From NCBI GenBank assembly GCA_025024175.1, contig QCXZ01000064.1, forward strand, positions 42,863,325 through 42,927,324: a stretch of 64,000 nt of DNA, in the 5' to 3' direction. The position numbers and the translations under genes were made by a program. Positions 1 to 45,759 of the stretch are shown here, piece after piece; position 1 is the stretch's first letter, and each line of letters opens with the position of its first letter. The notes beneath the pieces are model-generated. The model saw only the letters and a program-made list of their open reading frames with translations, searched no databases and was not told the DNA's origin. The stretch is from Rhyzopertha dominica. Lineage: Eukaryota > Arthropoda > Insecta > Coleoptera > Bostrichidae.

Positions 1-3000
1 AACTATCAACGACAAGCAATTGAAAATTGATCCAGCAAACCGCTACATGAAATCATATATTATTCCTTCAACAAAATTTCCCACTCCAGTCGCCGAAATT
101 ACTGTCCAAACTATTACACTGCCATCTACATGCTTTATTGTTGATATAATATTTTGAAGTTTAAATTCCTCCTTACTCTTCCTATATGTCCATCAAATTG
201 TAAATATTACACTTACTCTCATTAGAAAACAACACCTATGTAAAAAAATTCCATTTAATTTATATACTTCAAAGCATAAGTAAAACGTTTTTATTGATTT
301 ACCTTTAAAATGAAAAATTTTTTTAAACATTCTTCTGTTATAACCATTACTTCTTAAACTTCAGCTTACATTTTTAGCATCATTTTATTAGTTTTGGTTG
401 TTATCTCGATTTGTTTTTTATAGTTTTGGTAACTGAAAGATTTTCCACTTTGCTGTAATTTAACAATTACATTTTTTGATAAAGAGTTTCTTTTATTATT
501 TATAATTAATAACAATCCTAAAATAGGACGCCTATTACACTTATACAAGGAACGCACACAATTGAATTTTTCAACACTGCCAGTAGTGTAAGTTTGAATT
601 GAATTTTGACCAATAACTGAAACTGTAAGAAAAGCCTTTTGTGATTCACGTTTTTCACTGTATTTAATTAAGACTGNATTTTTTTAGTATTTGGTGAACG
701 TTAAATAATAACGGTGGATCCATCAAATGGAGTATATAAAATTCGTGAGTAGATGTTTGTATGCTGAGATAGTGCTGTTGAGAACTTACAAACTGTAATT
801 TTCGTGAAAGTATTATTCGTAAAAAGACTACTGACTTCTATAAACTGCGAGCAGGGACTATGCAATGTAAGAAAACAATTTCCTAATAGTTGGATACATA
901 GAAATAAAATTTAAAAAAAAACTGAGTCATTACTTTCAAAAACTGGTTGTAAATGATCTAGGTACATTCTATGAGAAAGATTTGAAATATACTTAAACAA
1001 TTTGCGTTGGATCATAGAGTAACAACAGCAGCTATAGTTTCTTTTCATTCTGACGAGAATAAAACAGTTACCAACAAAAGGACATGGCGAATTGTTCCTA
1101 TAATCATTTCGCCAACATAGCTGCAGCTCAAGCATTTAGGATAACAGTAAGTCCAACAAAAATGGAATGGTCTGTAGCATTGTAACATATTAGGTCAGGT
1201 CAGGTGCCATAAAAAAAGTTAGCAAAGCAAATGTCATAACCTTTAAGCCATATTACGTACCACATTTTTCAAAGTGGTTTGGCCCCATATCAGTTTAAGG
1301 CCATATTTTCTAGTTTTAAACACATGTCACATATTTATGGGAAAAGAATGGAAATGGTCAGCTAAAGATGTGTTTTAGTAATACCTCAACAAAATGTGGA
1401 AAAATTTTAAGCAAAATTTATTTATGCTAGCAAACATTATATTGATATTATACATATTTGCAGAACGGTGTAAAGTAATGATAGTGGTTTTCATAGTTAT
1501 TCGACCAAATTCGGATAGCACACAAGTGTAAGTAGGTACATATAATCCAATTTTAATCACTTATTATATCACAGACTGCTAAAATGTTTTAAGTTCTAAT
1601 ATTAATAACTAATTAATACCACAAAGCATAATTGATGCGACTGTAGCCAACAGATGCAAGTTCAATTATTACTTTTTACGTAATTCTTTTTAGCACTTCC
1701 CAAACATCAAAATATATACACTGATGAATGCTTTCATCTAGTTATCAACATGAGCCAGAATACCTAAACATTTACTTAATTTTCCTGGAATTCTACTTGC
1801 TACGGTGTTGATATGAAACAGCGAACATAGCATTAATTATTATCAACACCGTTTTCCTGGAATATAGCTGTATAGGCATCGTGTTTTGGCTCCTGTATTA
1901 TGGCAAATTCGAAAAACCTGACTGGGTGCGCTGTCCTTGCTTTTGGATGTCATGCGAAAATTTAGCGTGCCAAGATTTAGCGTCACTACTTTTCACCTCG
2001 AGACCAAAATAACAGTGACGCTAATTATTTATTGTGTCTAAATCTGAAGCATCTTTATATTTTGTAAGGTCAGCAGGAAAAACTTTCAGTTTAATATAAC
2101 TTCGTTTAAAAATATTGTTTGTTTCTGCTGATTAATTTATTGCAAATATACCTTTATTAATTACCTTGTTGATATTCTCATTATTGAATTATTGAATTTG
2201 AAATAAGACTTTATAAGATTTTGTACCGACGAGACTGTTCGACTGCTGTTTTAGAGATTTTGCTTTCAAGTATTTTTGAATGGAAGCGTAGGGCATTATG
2301 AGCTCAACAAACAATATAACCATAAAAAGATTAGTAAACAAAATACATTGCATAAACGCGTAGAAAATGTATGACAAATGTCAAATTTANTAACAATAAA
2401 GCTGTAAAAGACTACAATAAACCGCCCGATTGAAATTAATAATATTCGAAGTTATCAGAATATCCCTGCTTATTTTAATTGTTTTTATAATTTCACTAGT
2501 TTCATACTACAGTTTTGGCTAGATGTTTGTATTGTTAGCATCTGCTACATTCAAGTTGCATTTCGTTTGAGATGATTCTTTTTGGTTGCTATTTGTCTGG
2601 CCAAAAGTTATGGACACGCAGATGAATCATATATATTAATAGCCAAAGATTTCTATAAAATAAGAGGAATATTATATAAAGAAAGAAATGTATAGGTAAT
2701 CTATGAAAGGTACATGTAAAGTATCTTTAAAAATACTTACCTTATCACAACGTTGTTTAGTTTTACAGTTGTTAAATACCTTTTTTTATCGTACTTAAGA
2801 CTAAATGACTAAAATATCACACATTTATAGAAAAATCAAATTATGAACTAATTAATCAATGCGCATTGAACTGACAATTTCACATTTCTACGCCAATGAA
2901 ACGAAAAGTTTTAAGTGGAAAATGATGTAACTGATAAGAGTTGATTACTTTCATGGATTTGGTAATTGTTATAGGTAGCGATTTTAAAAATAGGTCGCCT

Positions 3001-6000
3001 AAAAAAACATAAAAATTAGTTTATTCTGTGAAAAAAACCATATAAATTGTAACAGGCCTTCTTGATACAAAAATAAAACTTTCTCAAAACTACCTGCCCG
3101 AAAATAATAATATATAATACACGGATTTTTAACCTTTCTGTGATGATCATTACAATAGTTATATTTTTGCTGAATTATATCGTCCGTCATATAAAGTGGT
3201 CAAAAAGTTATCGAGGTCAGGACAAAAAAACCTGTCAGGTGCGAATCTTTATAGTTTTAACATTACTAATACAGGTATGCTATATATAATCACAGAAGAT
3301 AAATGGCTAGTTGAACGGATGCCATATAAAACACATAATCTGTTCCACCGGGGTTCAACTACTCAACCATCGTGTATGGGAATTAAAAAAAAACTAAAAA
3401 GAGCTAAATTAATGTGATAATGTCTGAAATATAGAATATAAACTAAAATAACTAGTGCGTTTTAGCCTAAGCGTTTTATAAAGGGCTCATTGTAAACGAT
3501 TTCATGAAAGGGTACCTGTACCTACACACAAGCAATTAATTAAGTGAAACTAATACACACTGAAATAGATTCATATTTGTTGACATCAGTTACTCCGAGA
3601 TTGTGACATAAATTTTTAGTGAATTATCTCCATTTGAATAAATACCTAGTGTGCGTTATAGCTACACGTATACTATATAAAATAGTATTATATGTTGTTT
3701 TGTTAAGACTGCCGTCGCACATCCAAAACCTGACAATCAAACATACCTTCACGAGCCATTGTTATTAAATGCATTGTTAGTTTGAGGTTGATAAGACCAA
3801 TTGTATTGTCCCTGCGTAATTCACAGACCGTCGATCTCGAGAAATGCACTCGTAATTAATAATTTTCATTAATTTGTTATAACTGGATGTAATATGTATC
3901 CTTGCATAAAGTTTACATCTTGCAGCATAACTTAGATGATTTATGTATTCTATAAACAATATTTTGACATGTCAGTGTTTCTGATTCAAATAGGTTAGTC
4001 ACAGTTTGCCTTATTTTCCCTATNATTATTTTTAGCTCACCTATTAGTTTCTTGGTGAACGTTACCATTTTTTTTCTTGCTTTGCGATTTGGATAAAATC
4101 AAAACAAAAGGATCTGAAATAGAAAAAAGTGGTAAAATACTGTAAGTAAACAAAAATAAACAACGGTTTCAGGAAAGATTCTTTCCCAATATGGACTACA
4201 ATAACATTGAGAAGCCGATGAAGCATATTTGGCTTTATTACCCCAGAGACAGACACGAAAAGGAATATTCTGCTTTTAAACAATGGAATTAAGGAAGATA
4301 TTACTTTGGCACCTTTCGCTAATAGGTCTAAACGTTTAAAATTATAAAGTAATTATTGAATTTTTAAAACCACTAATTGTTGGTTATAGACCTAAAAAGT
4401 AAGTATATTTTGCAAAGGTGATATAAAACGATTTGTTTCGGAAGCCCTCAATACACTTCATTTGCTACATAATGAAGTAATGATATAACATATCAACATG
4501 TCAAGATTACAGATAGTGTACTGTAAAACGACTCGGAGGTAGTTGCTGAAAATATTTGGAGGTATCAAAAACAAAGAAGTGCCGCATTGCTTCTGGTGAA
4601 GAAAGCTCATCATCTACCAATACTGATCAAACTAGGCCTAATATGTTAACATTTTACATCATGCAGATCTTCAAAATTGTACTATTTGTTATTCTACTGG
4701 ATGTTTTTATTCTTTATGTCATGGAATATAATTCAGTAACCTTAATAATTGTGCTGTAAATGCCACTCCTTTTAATAGTTGTAATAACAGTAGGAACAGT
4801 TTTCCCTAAATAAAAAGGTATATATTTATTTTCATTGTAGTGGCCACTGGGTCATTTTGAACATTGAAGGAAATGGAAAATTTTCGTGTTTAAGGGGATT
4901 CCTTCCTTTTCGTAACGGTAAATTTCAGGGTGCTGATGACGTAAAAAAATAACTGTCGTACGTAGCGTACAAATTAAATGGGATATAACTTATCACGGTG
5001 GGCAGGAATGATTGACAGGACCATAAAACCTCCATAAAATGTAAATAGACTGTTGGGTTTGGACAATGCAGAAAGACAGCTTAGGTTCGCCCCTCACAGA
5101 GTTTGGAGAACAAATCGTAATTCTACAAATTTAGTATTCTAATCATATTCCAACACGTAGCACCGTCATTATATGAAAATATTTTCTTTGTTCTAAATAA
5201 TTATATCAAATCAAACACTATATTAGTCAAAAGGAATCGAATAATTATGACAAGGTACAATCCATGATCAGTTTATCATATGAAAGTAAAACTATGGAAC
5301 TTATTAAAATGAAAATATTCAATTTATAAAAAATGGTCGAACAAGTTAATTTTCTCTTTAAAAAGTTTACTGTTCACAACCAAATTTAATTTTTTTCCAA
5401 TTTTTGTTTTTTAGTAATAAGTCATCGATTTTTTTTAATGGAAACCTCTAAATGTTTTTAACCATTTCGATACATGTTTTCATTATCGAAATTGCAATAG
5501 GTATAAAAATATTGAATTTTACATAACAATCTTTTCGAATAAAATTCTCTCAGATAACGTATGTACTAAATACTAAAAAGAATTTTTTTTTAACAAAAAA
5601 GGCAGTCAATTCTTCATTTAAGCCAAATGTTCGAAATGCCAGTTAACCCTTTTATTGTTAACAATTTGATGTTGTTTTTTTTGGTTAGCTAAATAAAATT
5701 TACATTATTTATTTTTTAATAATATCTACTTTTACCACACCACTGTATTTAAGAAATACACAATATTTTTGTAATAATGTATTGGAAGTGATTTACATAA
5801 ATTTTTGCTAGTTGTATTTCTACAACATTGCATTGCATCTGCACTCTTCCTTTTTTTACAAATGACGATAATCAAAAACATAGGTTTTTATTGCATAGCT
5901 AGATTTATGAAAATTTATTGAATCCCTCGGTAAAATAAGTTCGTCAAATATTTCGTTTTTTCTTCATATGATTATATTTGTACAATTAAATTTGCAGCAC

Positions 6001-6150
6001 AATTGGTAAGTTTACTAACTAGCTATGTACACTATTAACTAAACCGATTAATATATTATGTATAAATCTACTACTTTTGACACCAGCAATTGTTTATTAA
6101 CAATTATTATTATTGTTATATAATATACAGTGAAAGTTAATTACTCCCTG
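1..6150. other. Left flank, no gene recognised
   Basis: Very AT-rich sequence with only short open frames and no recognisable domain. Apart from the small palindrome at 1781-1863 and a short hairpin near 1975-2020 (AGCGTCACT against AGTGACGCT), I see nothing structured. It may be intergenic DNA or a 5' intron of the encore-like gene, whose upstream exons were not found. Confidence 0.5.
1781..1863. repeat. Small palindromic insertion between 11-bp direct repeats
   Basis: The 11-mer TTTCCTGGAAT occurs at 1781-1791 and again at 1853-1863. Between them lies a 12-bp perfect inverted repeat, ACGGTGTTGATA at 1802-1813 with its complement at 1841-1852. This could be a tiny foldback insertion with a duplicated target, or chance in AT-rich DNA. 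Confidence 0.4.
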
Positions 6151-6157
6151 AAATGAG

Positions 6158-6257
6158 TTTTTATGGACATGTATGATATTTTTAATGGCTGGCAATACTT
6201 TTTCATTTCTTCATATGCCTGTAAGCCCATTAAAAATATCATACATGTCCATAAAAA
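6158..6257. repeat. Perfect 31-bp inverted repeat (hairpin)
   Basis: The arm at 6158-6188 is the exact reverse complement of 6227-6257, with a 38-bp loop. The arm contains ATGGACATGTATGATA. It abuts the family A foldback that begins at 6266, so the two may be one compound foldback element. Confidence 0.8.
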
Positions 6258-6265
6258 TTATTATA

Positions 6266-6508
6266 TAATATTTTCTCGGAAAGATCGCTGTCATTTTAAA
6301 ACTGACAAAAAATTATTGGTCTGACGTTTCGATGACATCTGTAATCTTTGTCAAAGACGAAGAACTTCAAAATTCGCTTTTGACAAAGATTACAGGTGTA
6401 ATAGAATCGTCAAACCAATAATTTATTGTCAGTGTTTTAAAACAAGTGATCTCTCCGAGAAAATATTATATTACATTATGGACGCTGAAAGCATTCACCC
6501 TTGTATAA
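6266..6508. repeat. Family A foldback repeat, copy 1
   Basis: Two arms of roughly 95 bp are near reverse complements around a short spacer near 6360-6380. Both contain the sequence GTCTGACGTTTCGAT or its complement. The unit ends with ATGGACGCTGAAAGCATTCA. The same family recurs at 49092-49265 and 50263-50520, so it is an interspersed foldback family. I see no coding capacity. Its superfamily is unknown. Confidence 0.7.
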
Positions 6509-7721
6509 TTATTATTATTATTGTTTAGAAGATACAGCATCCATAAGTTTAGATATTATTTTGCATTGTAGTGCCATTAACATGGCAACTAGAGAAAAGA
6601 GGTACCGAACTTTTAGGTAATTAAACACAGATACTAAAATTTCTATTTTCCATTCACATTTTATGGACAAATTTTGGATTTATTTACCTTTGATTTGTAA
6701 CATGATATCAAATATGCCCTTTAATGGGAAACTTGTTAACTTCGAAATATTATTAGTGAATTTCCCTGGTACGTTTTTATAAAAAAAATGCACTAAAGCG
6801 AAAGTGTGAGGGATTTTCAAGATACAGTTGCTCCGTATCGTTAATGAATCACTTGGTATATACCTGCAAAAAACCCGTTAAATCTCCTTATAATCATTAT
6901 AATATATCATACAGGTAATAATAACTCGAACTGATTATTAGCTTCTGTACGAAACTAATGATTTTTAGTATTTTTATTTGAACAATTGGGTATATTTGCC
7001 ATGTATTTATATTTTATTAAATTGCATATTAATAGGTAGCATCTAATCCACAAAACAGCTGTGACAGCTTATAAATTCCAAAAAATGGATCGTAAGGTGA
7101 ATTTTTAATATTAAAAATGTGAATATTTAAAGGGACCGCCAAAACGCGAACATATTGGCTGTGACGTCAGGTGTCTTATAAATGGCCGCTTGTTTACATC
7201 TGGGGTCAGCGCGTCACGCGTCAGCCTCAGCCCGTCAATTTATCAGTTTTTTGTTTGCATTCATTTTGTGACAAAAATACGCCAAGAAAAAGTGAAATAC
7301 TTATGAGTTATGACTTCTGAAGGCATGTTCATTGTTATAGAATTTGTGTACACCGACGAGAGGTTCAACGCGGCGGACATGAGGAACGTAAAAGTAACTG
7401 CATAAATGAACTTTTTATCAAATTAACGTAACATTGATAATTTGAACACAATGGGTTGTTGGAAATATGCTATTTGTAAACATAAAAATGTAAGAATCAA
7501 AAATGTACCCTAAACTTGACATTTATTTTAGAGGTCAGAATAAATATAAATTGCCATTTATTTTCGGGGTACTTGCGGCTCGTTTCCGGTCTGGCTAACA
7601 GTCGAATATATGGGGAACAACGTCGTTCTTTATTATAACATTTCCCTCTATCAACTTAAAACGCGTATAATTTTTCATATCCCCTTCAAGCTATACCAAA
7701 TTGGAAAAAAATGGTAAACAC

Positions 7722-7943
7722 TTATAACCCAAAAAAAATAACAAAACTTATAGTAAGAATTAAGACGATCTTCACAACAGAAAAACAACTTTGCAATTTC
7801 GGCATATCACGTCTAGGGGCCTTAAACAACTTTTTCATACGTTGATAATCTCGGGGAACGGTTACAAAAATTTTGTTAGCTGTACTTACTGAAGTACTTT
7901 TATAACCATGTACAAAACAACACTTGGTTTGTTTTCCATACAT
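7722..7943 (-). pseudogene. THAP-like zinc finger N-terminus, broken
   Basis: The 73-residue frame starts KCCFVHG near its N-terminus and continues with KIFVTVPRDYQRMKKLFKA. This resembles the first half of a THAP DNA-binding domain: a leading Cys pair, then a conserved Pro and a basic stretch followed by RRD. The second zinc-binding Cys appears replaced by His, and the distal C-x2-H part is absent. After residue 50 the sequence turns into an unrelated hydrophobic tail, so the protein is truncated. The paralogue at 61607-61789 is nearly identical to about residue 50. Probably a remnant of a transposase N-terminus. Confidence 0.55.
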
Positions 7944-8016
7944 AATAGATGCTTGTAAAACTACACAAATAACTTTTTGGTGCGACCTCTTAAACCGTCC
8001 TTTTAATAGACACCAC

Positions 8017-8814
8017 CAGTGTTGCCAGGCCTTGCTTCATAAATTATGGTATCAACTTCAAAATATTATGGTATTTTGGCACAAATTATGGTATATGCAT
8101 TATCGTTGGTTGACGATCAACGACATATACAGGATCCGCCACTTAAAACTCCTCAGGCTCGTATTTTCTTTATTTTTTTACGTACAACCTTAAGTTATAT
8201 GTGAAATTGTAGGTCTTTTTAAACTCTTTGAAGATAGCTCGGTGGGTGTTCAAAAATTTTTTTTGCAGATTATCATATTTTGTATTTAAAGTTCTTTTTT
8301 GTAAATATTTTTTAATCTTACCTCGTATAATAAATATTGCTTCACAGTTGAATGCCGACTTTTGTCTTCTTCAATTTGTGTCATTGCCATGTATGCGTAA
8401 TTTTCACTCCTTCTTAGTGAAGAACAAGAAAAACTAGTCGCCGCCATTTTCTTTAAATAGGGTTGTTCAGAATTTTTAGGTGTTAGTTTAGTAGCTTATT
8501 ACAGTACAAGTTGTGCCTACATACTCATCGCTGTACAAAAAAACCCAAAATTTTAAGTAACTTTTGAATAAATCAATTACAAAGTTCGCTCTAAAGAGAG
8601 AGAGGCTAGGAAATGAAACCCTGTGACGAGGCTAGTACGCGATGTAGAAAACCAAGCTTGCCGTGATGTAATTTTTGTGTTATAGAAAAAAAACTGAAAT
8701 TGACTGTGCAAATTATGGTAAAATGTGGATACCATAATAGTTTATTATGGTATATGGTATTTTCCATACCATTATGGTATATATACCATAATTATGGTAT
8801 GGATGGCAACACTG
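8017..8814. mobile_element. hAT-type non-autonomous element inserted in the THAP element
   Basis: The ends are CAGTGTTGCCA and TGGCAACACTG. They are flanked by an exact 8-bp target duplication, GACACCAC, at 8009-8016 and 8815-8822. Eight-bp duplications and a CAGTG terminus are hallmarks of hAT transposons. Near both ends the motif ATTATGGTAT is repeated. The uninterrupted site is preserved in the paralogous THAP element near 61540. A short minus-strand frame starting at ATG 8447 runs about 50 codons into a GTAAGA donor-like site. It could be a transposase first exon, but no hAT domain is seen. Confidence 0.85.
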
Positions 8815-9179
8815 GACACCACACAAAACCTTTTCCAATATAAGAATGTACTACAACATTAAACAGCACGCTCCTCTGTAATGTATACATGACACTTGAC
8901 GTCACGAGTTGAATAACCTTGGATAGAAGCGTTTTGGCGGTGAGTCCTAAGATTCGAATTTCAGACCTGAAATTCTCTACCTACAAATATTTTTTGTTTT
9001 TTTTAACATGGCGTACGATATATATGCACTTCAAGATTCATTTTACGTAATTTTCAAAAAAAGTGAAAATACCCAATTATAAACTGCAAGGGAGTATCCG
9101 ATGTCCGGTGGCAATTAAAAAACAAAATAGTGTTGATGACTTCTCTCAAACAAGACAGTCAGAATAAGATTTGTGGCCA

Positions 9180-9330
9180 ATTGTCAGTTGAAAGTTGTTA
9201 TTACGAGTTTGCGGTCCAAAAGGTCCAGTACAGTCGGTATTTGCTATTTAGTGTTTATATAGGTTTGTGAATAGGTTGAATTTATGACGGGTCGGTAACG
9301 CTTTGCGACTTGTTTGCGAGTGGTTCGGTG
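9180..9330 (+). promoter_or_regulatory. Possible 5' UTR/promoter of the encore-like gene
   Basis: This 150-bp stretch is less AT-rich than its surroundings. It begins with TTGTCAGTTG, which contains the arthropod initiator-like TCAGT, and ends at TTCGGTGAGC, a plausible splice donor. It lies upstream of the first recognised coding exon on the same strand. No long frame is present. Similarity to vertebrate R3HDM1 upstream of residue 14 argues that a further coding exon exists, so this may only be an alternative start. Confidence 0.2.
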
Positions 9331-9884
9331 AGCGCGCGTGAGAGAGAGAACTCTTAGGGATAGATGAATTAGATGTTCATAATTCGTTACCTGTAATAGT
9401 CGCATTTTTTAGTTTTTTTAAATAAAATTTTGCATACGACCTTCCCAATGTATTACCAAGGGGCCCAATTTTTTTAATTTTTAATATCACCAATTTTTTT
9501 GCTTTTTAATTTGTTAAAAAATTAATAGTAAAAAATCTCGCAAAAATAAAAAATTGGGAACCTTCATAACACTAAAACTTTTCATTTAAAAAAAGAATGA
9601 GTTAAAAATTCTTGTTGCTTTTGAAGATATTCCTTGTCAACCTTACATTGTGAATCCCATAAGCAGAATATGGGTGTAATCCCCTTAAAGTTGATTGTTC
9701 CGACAACTCGAATTTACATCAAAACATATCCGGCTTCGAAATAAAGCCAGCCTGTTTCAGAATTTTACTCAAATGGGTCTCCCATAGGAATTATTTAGGG
9801 TATATAGTTTTCACTGAAACAAAAGTTGAAATTATTAAAATCTTTCTGGTGCGTTTCTAACTCTGTCTTTTATTTTTAATTTAG

Positions 9885-43017
<33,133 letters not shown>

Positions 43018-44570
43018 TAATAACGTAAAAAGAAACATCTCAAGCATTCTAACAACGATATGCATTATCTTATTTAATGTTTGATTTACTACAAGGTGAG
43101 ACGTTCCTTTATTTGTAACTATTTTATTTTTTTCTTAACTTCTTTGATACGATGCAATATGATCTATTGTCACATACACTAATACATTCTCGCAGGTTAA
43201 TTGCTTAAACAACATTGCTCAATGTTTTATTTTGATGGCAGCACAAAAACAAAGTATGCATTCTGTTGTTATGATGAAAGTGAGGACCGAATTATTTTAT
43301 ATTAAAAATAAAAAATATTGAACTCCTTCAGAACCTTGATGGTACTCGAAAGAAAAATAAAAAAAGACAATATATTTTTGTTGAAAGGCGTTTATATAGT
43401 ATTTACATATGGGTCCATTTTAGATGTACACATTTTTTCGCAACAATGTGTTCAGCTAAAACATTGTTTCCTTTTAAGATGAAAGTTTCCTTGTTTATAT
43501 TGAGGGAAGAGTTGCTGTAATTTCAGAGTTGTTTATTAAAATTTTATGAAAGTTAAATGTTAGATGTCCTTTTCGAAGATCGTCAGTTCATTACTTTTTA
43601 ATTCATTGAAAAAAGTATTATACTTCTTACATAATATGTATTAGAAATTATCTGTATGAATATATTTAAAGGTTTCTTTTAAGCAATAGCTATTTAATAC
43701 AAACTGAAGTAAAAGATTGACGATCTGTGCATTCTAAAGTTATGGCTGTATTATTATAATATAATGGAAAATAATCCATCCATTCTTAAGAAGTACTTTT
43801 TACAAATACCTAAATTTAAGTAGTGTTGCAAATTGTTCAGTGTATCACTTCTCATGACTTTTGAAAGAGGAATTCAAAGTAACTCATTAAAAGTTCATCA
43901 CGCTTATATATTTTATGGTTAAAATTTGAATTTGTTACCTACAGCATATGTAGTTTTACCAGTACTATTAGTAAAATCATTAAAATGAATTATCAAATTC
44001 AAAATTTTACAACTAATTTTCCCTGTAATTCAAGGTTTAACCATAATTTTTATAGTCATGGTGATGTACAAAAACAGAGTGTTGTAGCACAACCATGTGT
44101 ATTAATTACAATTTGTAGCACTTCTTATTGTTAGGTATTTTTCTTTTCCAAGGCAGATTTTACATGTTACCACATTTTGGTTAAGGTTTTTGATGTCAAT
44201 TACATACAGTTTACAGTTGTTATTAAATTTATCATGAAAAGTTGCTGATATTCAGATTGGATGGAAGGAGACATGTGCGAATGTACTTAATACCTAACAT
44301 GAAAATCTGGATTCCATCGAACCGAGATGATACATCAACCATCTTCTCAAGTTTTCTATCATCCAGATTTTCATTCTCCCAGATAAAGGTACAAGATTTT
44401 TTGAGTTGTGTAAAGGATAGTGTTGATGTTGTAGACAGCTAGAACTTTTCGTCTCTATAAATTAGTGAACAACCTTATTTATACTCTTTTATTTATTTTT
44501 AACTTTTTGTTCTGATGTGCCTGAAGACACGTGTAAAAATAAAGTTATTTAATAAAAAAATGCGTTTTCA
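43018..44570 (+). other. enc: Probable 3' UTR of the encore-like gene
   Basis: AT-rich sequence without transposons follows the stop codon. AATAAA occurs at 43307-43312 and 44538-44543. The second is followed by a T/G-rich stretch, and the sequence character changes soon after. The true cleavage site cannot be decided from sequence. Confidence 0.4.
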
Positions 44571-45754
44571 TTGATATCTATTCTTAGTCCGTTCAGTGCT
44601 TATTATTAGCGAAGATCATCCGTATTTTAGTCAGTTATTTCTGGAACTTGCAATTGTAATATGAATTATATTATACTGGATGGTCTAAATGAACATATTT
44701 CTTTCATAACTGTTTTATACAAAGTCATGGACTTTTNANTGCTATAACTTAAACTTATTTTCAGATAGTAGACTTTCAGTTATATGTTTGATATATTACT
44801 AAAATAAGCTTTCTTCTGTGTAACAGTTAAAAAATATTATGTTATTTACAATTAAATTGAAAACTATATATATATCACACTTTAAAATAAATTGTCATCC
44901 GTTGAATTCAGGTAAAGCGTACTTGACTTAGGTCAGCTTGGGCTGCGTTGACCCTTACCCTTGCAATCAGTAACAGGCTTTTCAGTGCACTTGTTTTAAT
45001 TGTGTGATGAAACTTTCCACACGAATCGCCTTAATTATTGAACCTTCAATGGCAGACTCATGCTTAGTGAAATATTTAGGGTGGAATAGCTAGAATTAGT
45101 GTGAAATATAATTAACAATAAGCTAAAAAAATTACTTAAGGCAATGATATTCATAATTATAACAGACTGTTAGGCTGTGTATGTACATAGATAAATTAAG
45201 AAAGATACCCAATGTAAATGCACCGCATTGCCACAGAACTGTAGTGTATGATCTTCACTCAAGAGGGCGAAAGAATGTCCAAAGCGCGCGATATTGTATC
45301 CCAAATGTTTTGTCCCTCCCGCCCAGACAGTATGCGAACGTAGTGTGGGCGGTAGTCACAATCCCACCACTGCACTTCTACAGCAGCTGACTGCAACACC
45401 TGCAGTGCTTAACAAAATATTTTATGTAGCGAAGGATCAATAGTAGAGTGCCCGATCGGACATATTTTGACTTGTGTGAGGGACTCGGGATTACAAGCTG
45501 AAACTTACACAGATGTAAGCTAATATATTGATAATTATAAATCCGGAAATAATAAAAAATTGGACCAAGCCGAAAGTCAATATCGTTAAAAATGTAACTA
45601 ACGGTGCATTGTTAAAAACAGTAATGTATACTTTCTATGGGCATTTAATTTGAAATATTTTTGCGCCGAATATTTTTAAATAAATTTTAGACTTTTGCAA
45701 AATACATTGCTTCTTACAGCCGAAAAATAATAAAAGGTTAGTTTTCTGTTTCAA
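44571..45754. other. Intergenic, nothing assigned
   Basis: AT-rich with two ambiguous bases near 44740. 45180-45420 is less AT-rich and holds a short frame without domain. Confidence 0.5.
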
Positions 45755-45759
45755 CGCCG

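Larger units (their letters stand above)
6986..9076 (-). mobile_element. THAP-encoding inverted-repeat element, copy 1
   Basis: A second copy lies inverted at 61287-62470, and similarity covers the whole unit. Both copies begin TTGGGTAT and end ATACCCAA. Inside each end is a subterminal inverted motif, ACCGCCAAAACG, at about 7135 and near 8930 (as CGTTTTGGCGGT), each followed inward by TGACGTCA. A short THAP-like frame reads leftward at 7722-7943. This copy is interrupted by a hAT element at 8017-8814. The THAP domain recalls P-type transposases, but no catalytic domain is visible, so this is non-autonomous or a relic. I found no convincing target duplication. Confidence 0.65.

Noticed and set aside
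1190..1222. TTAGGTCAGGTCAGG run resembling insect telomere repeats
   Set aside because: Only about three imperfect units; the insect telomere unit is TTAGG in long arrays. Not reported as telomeric.
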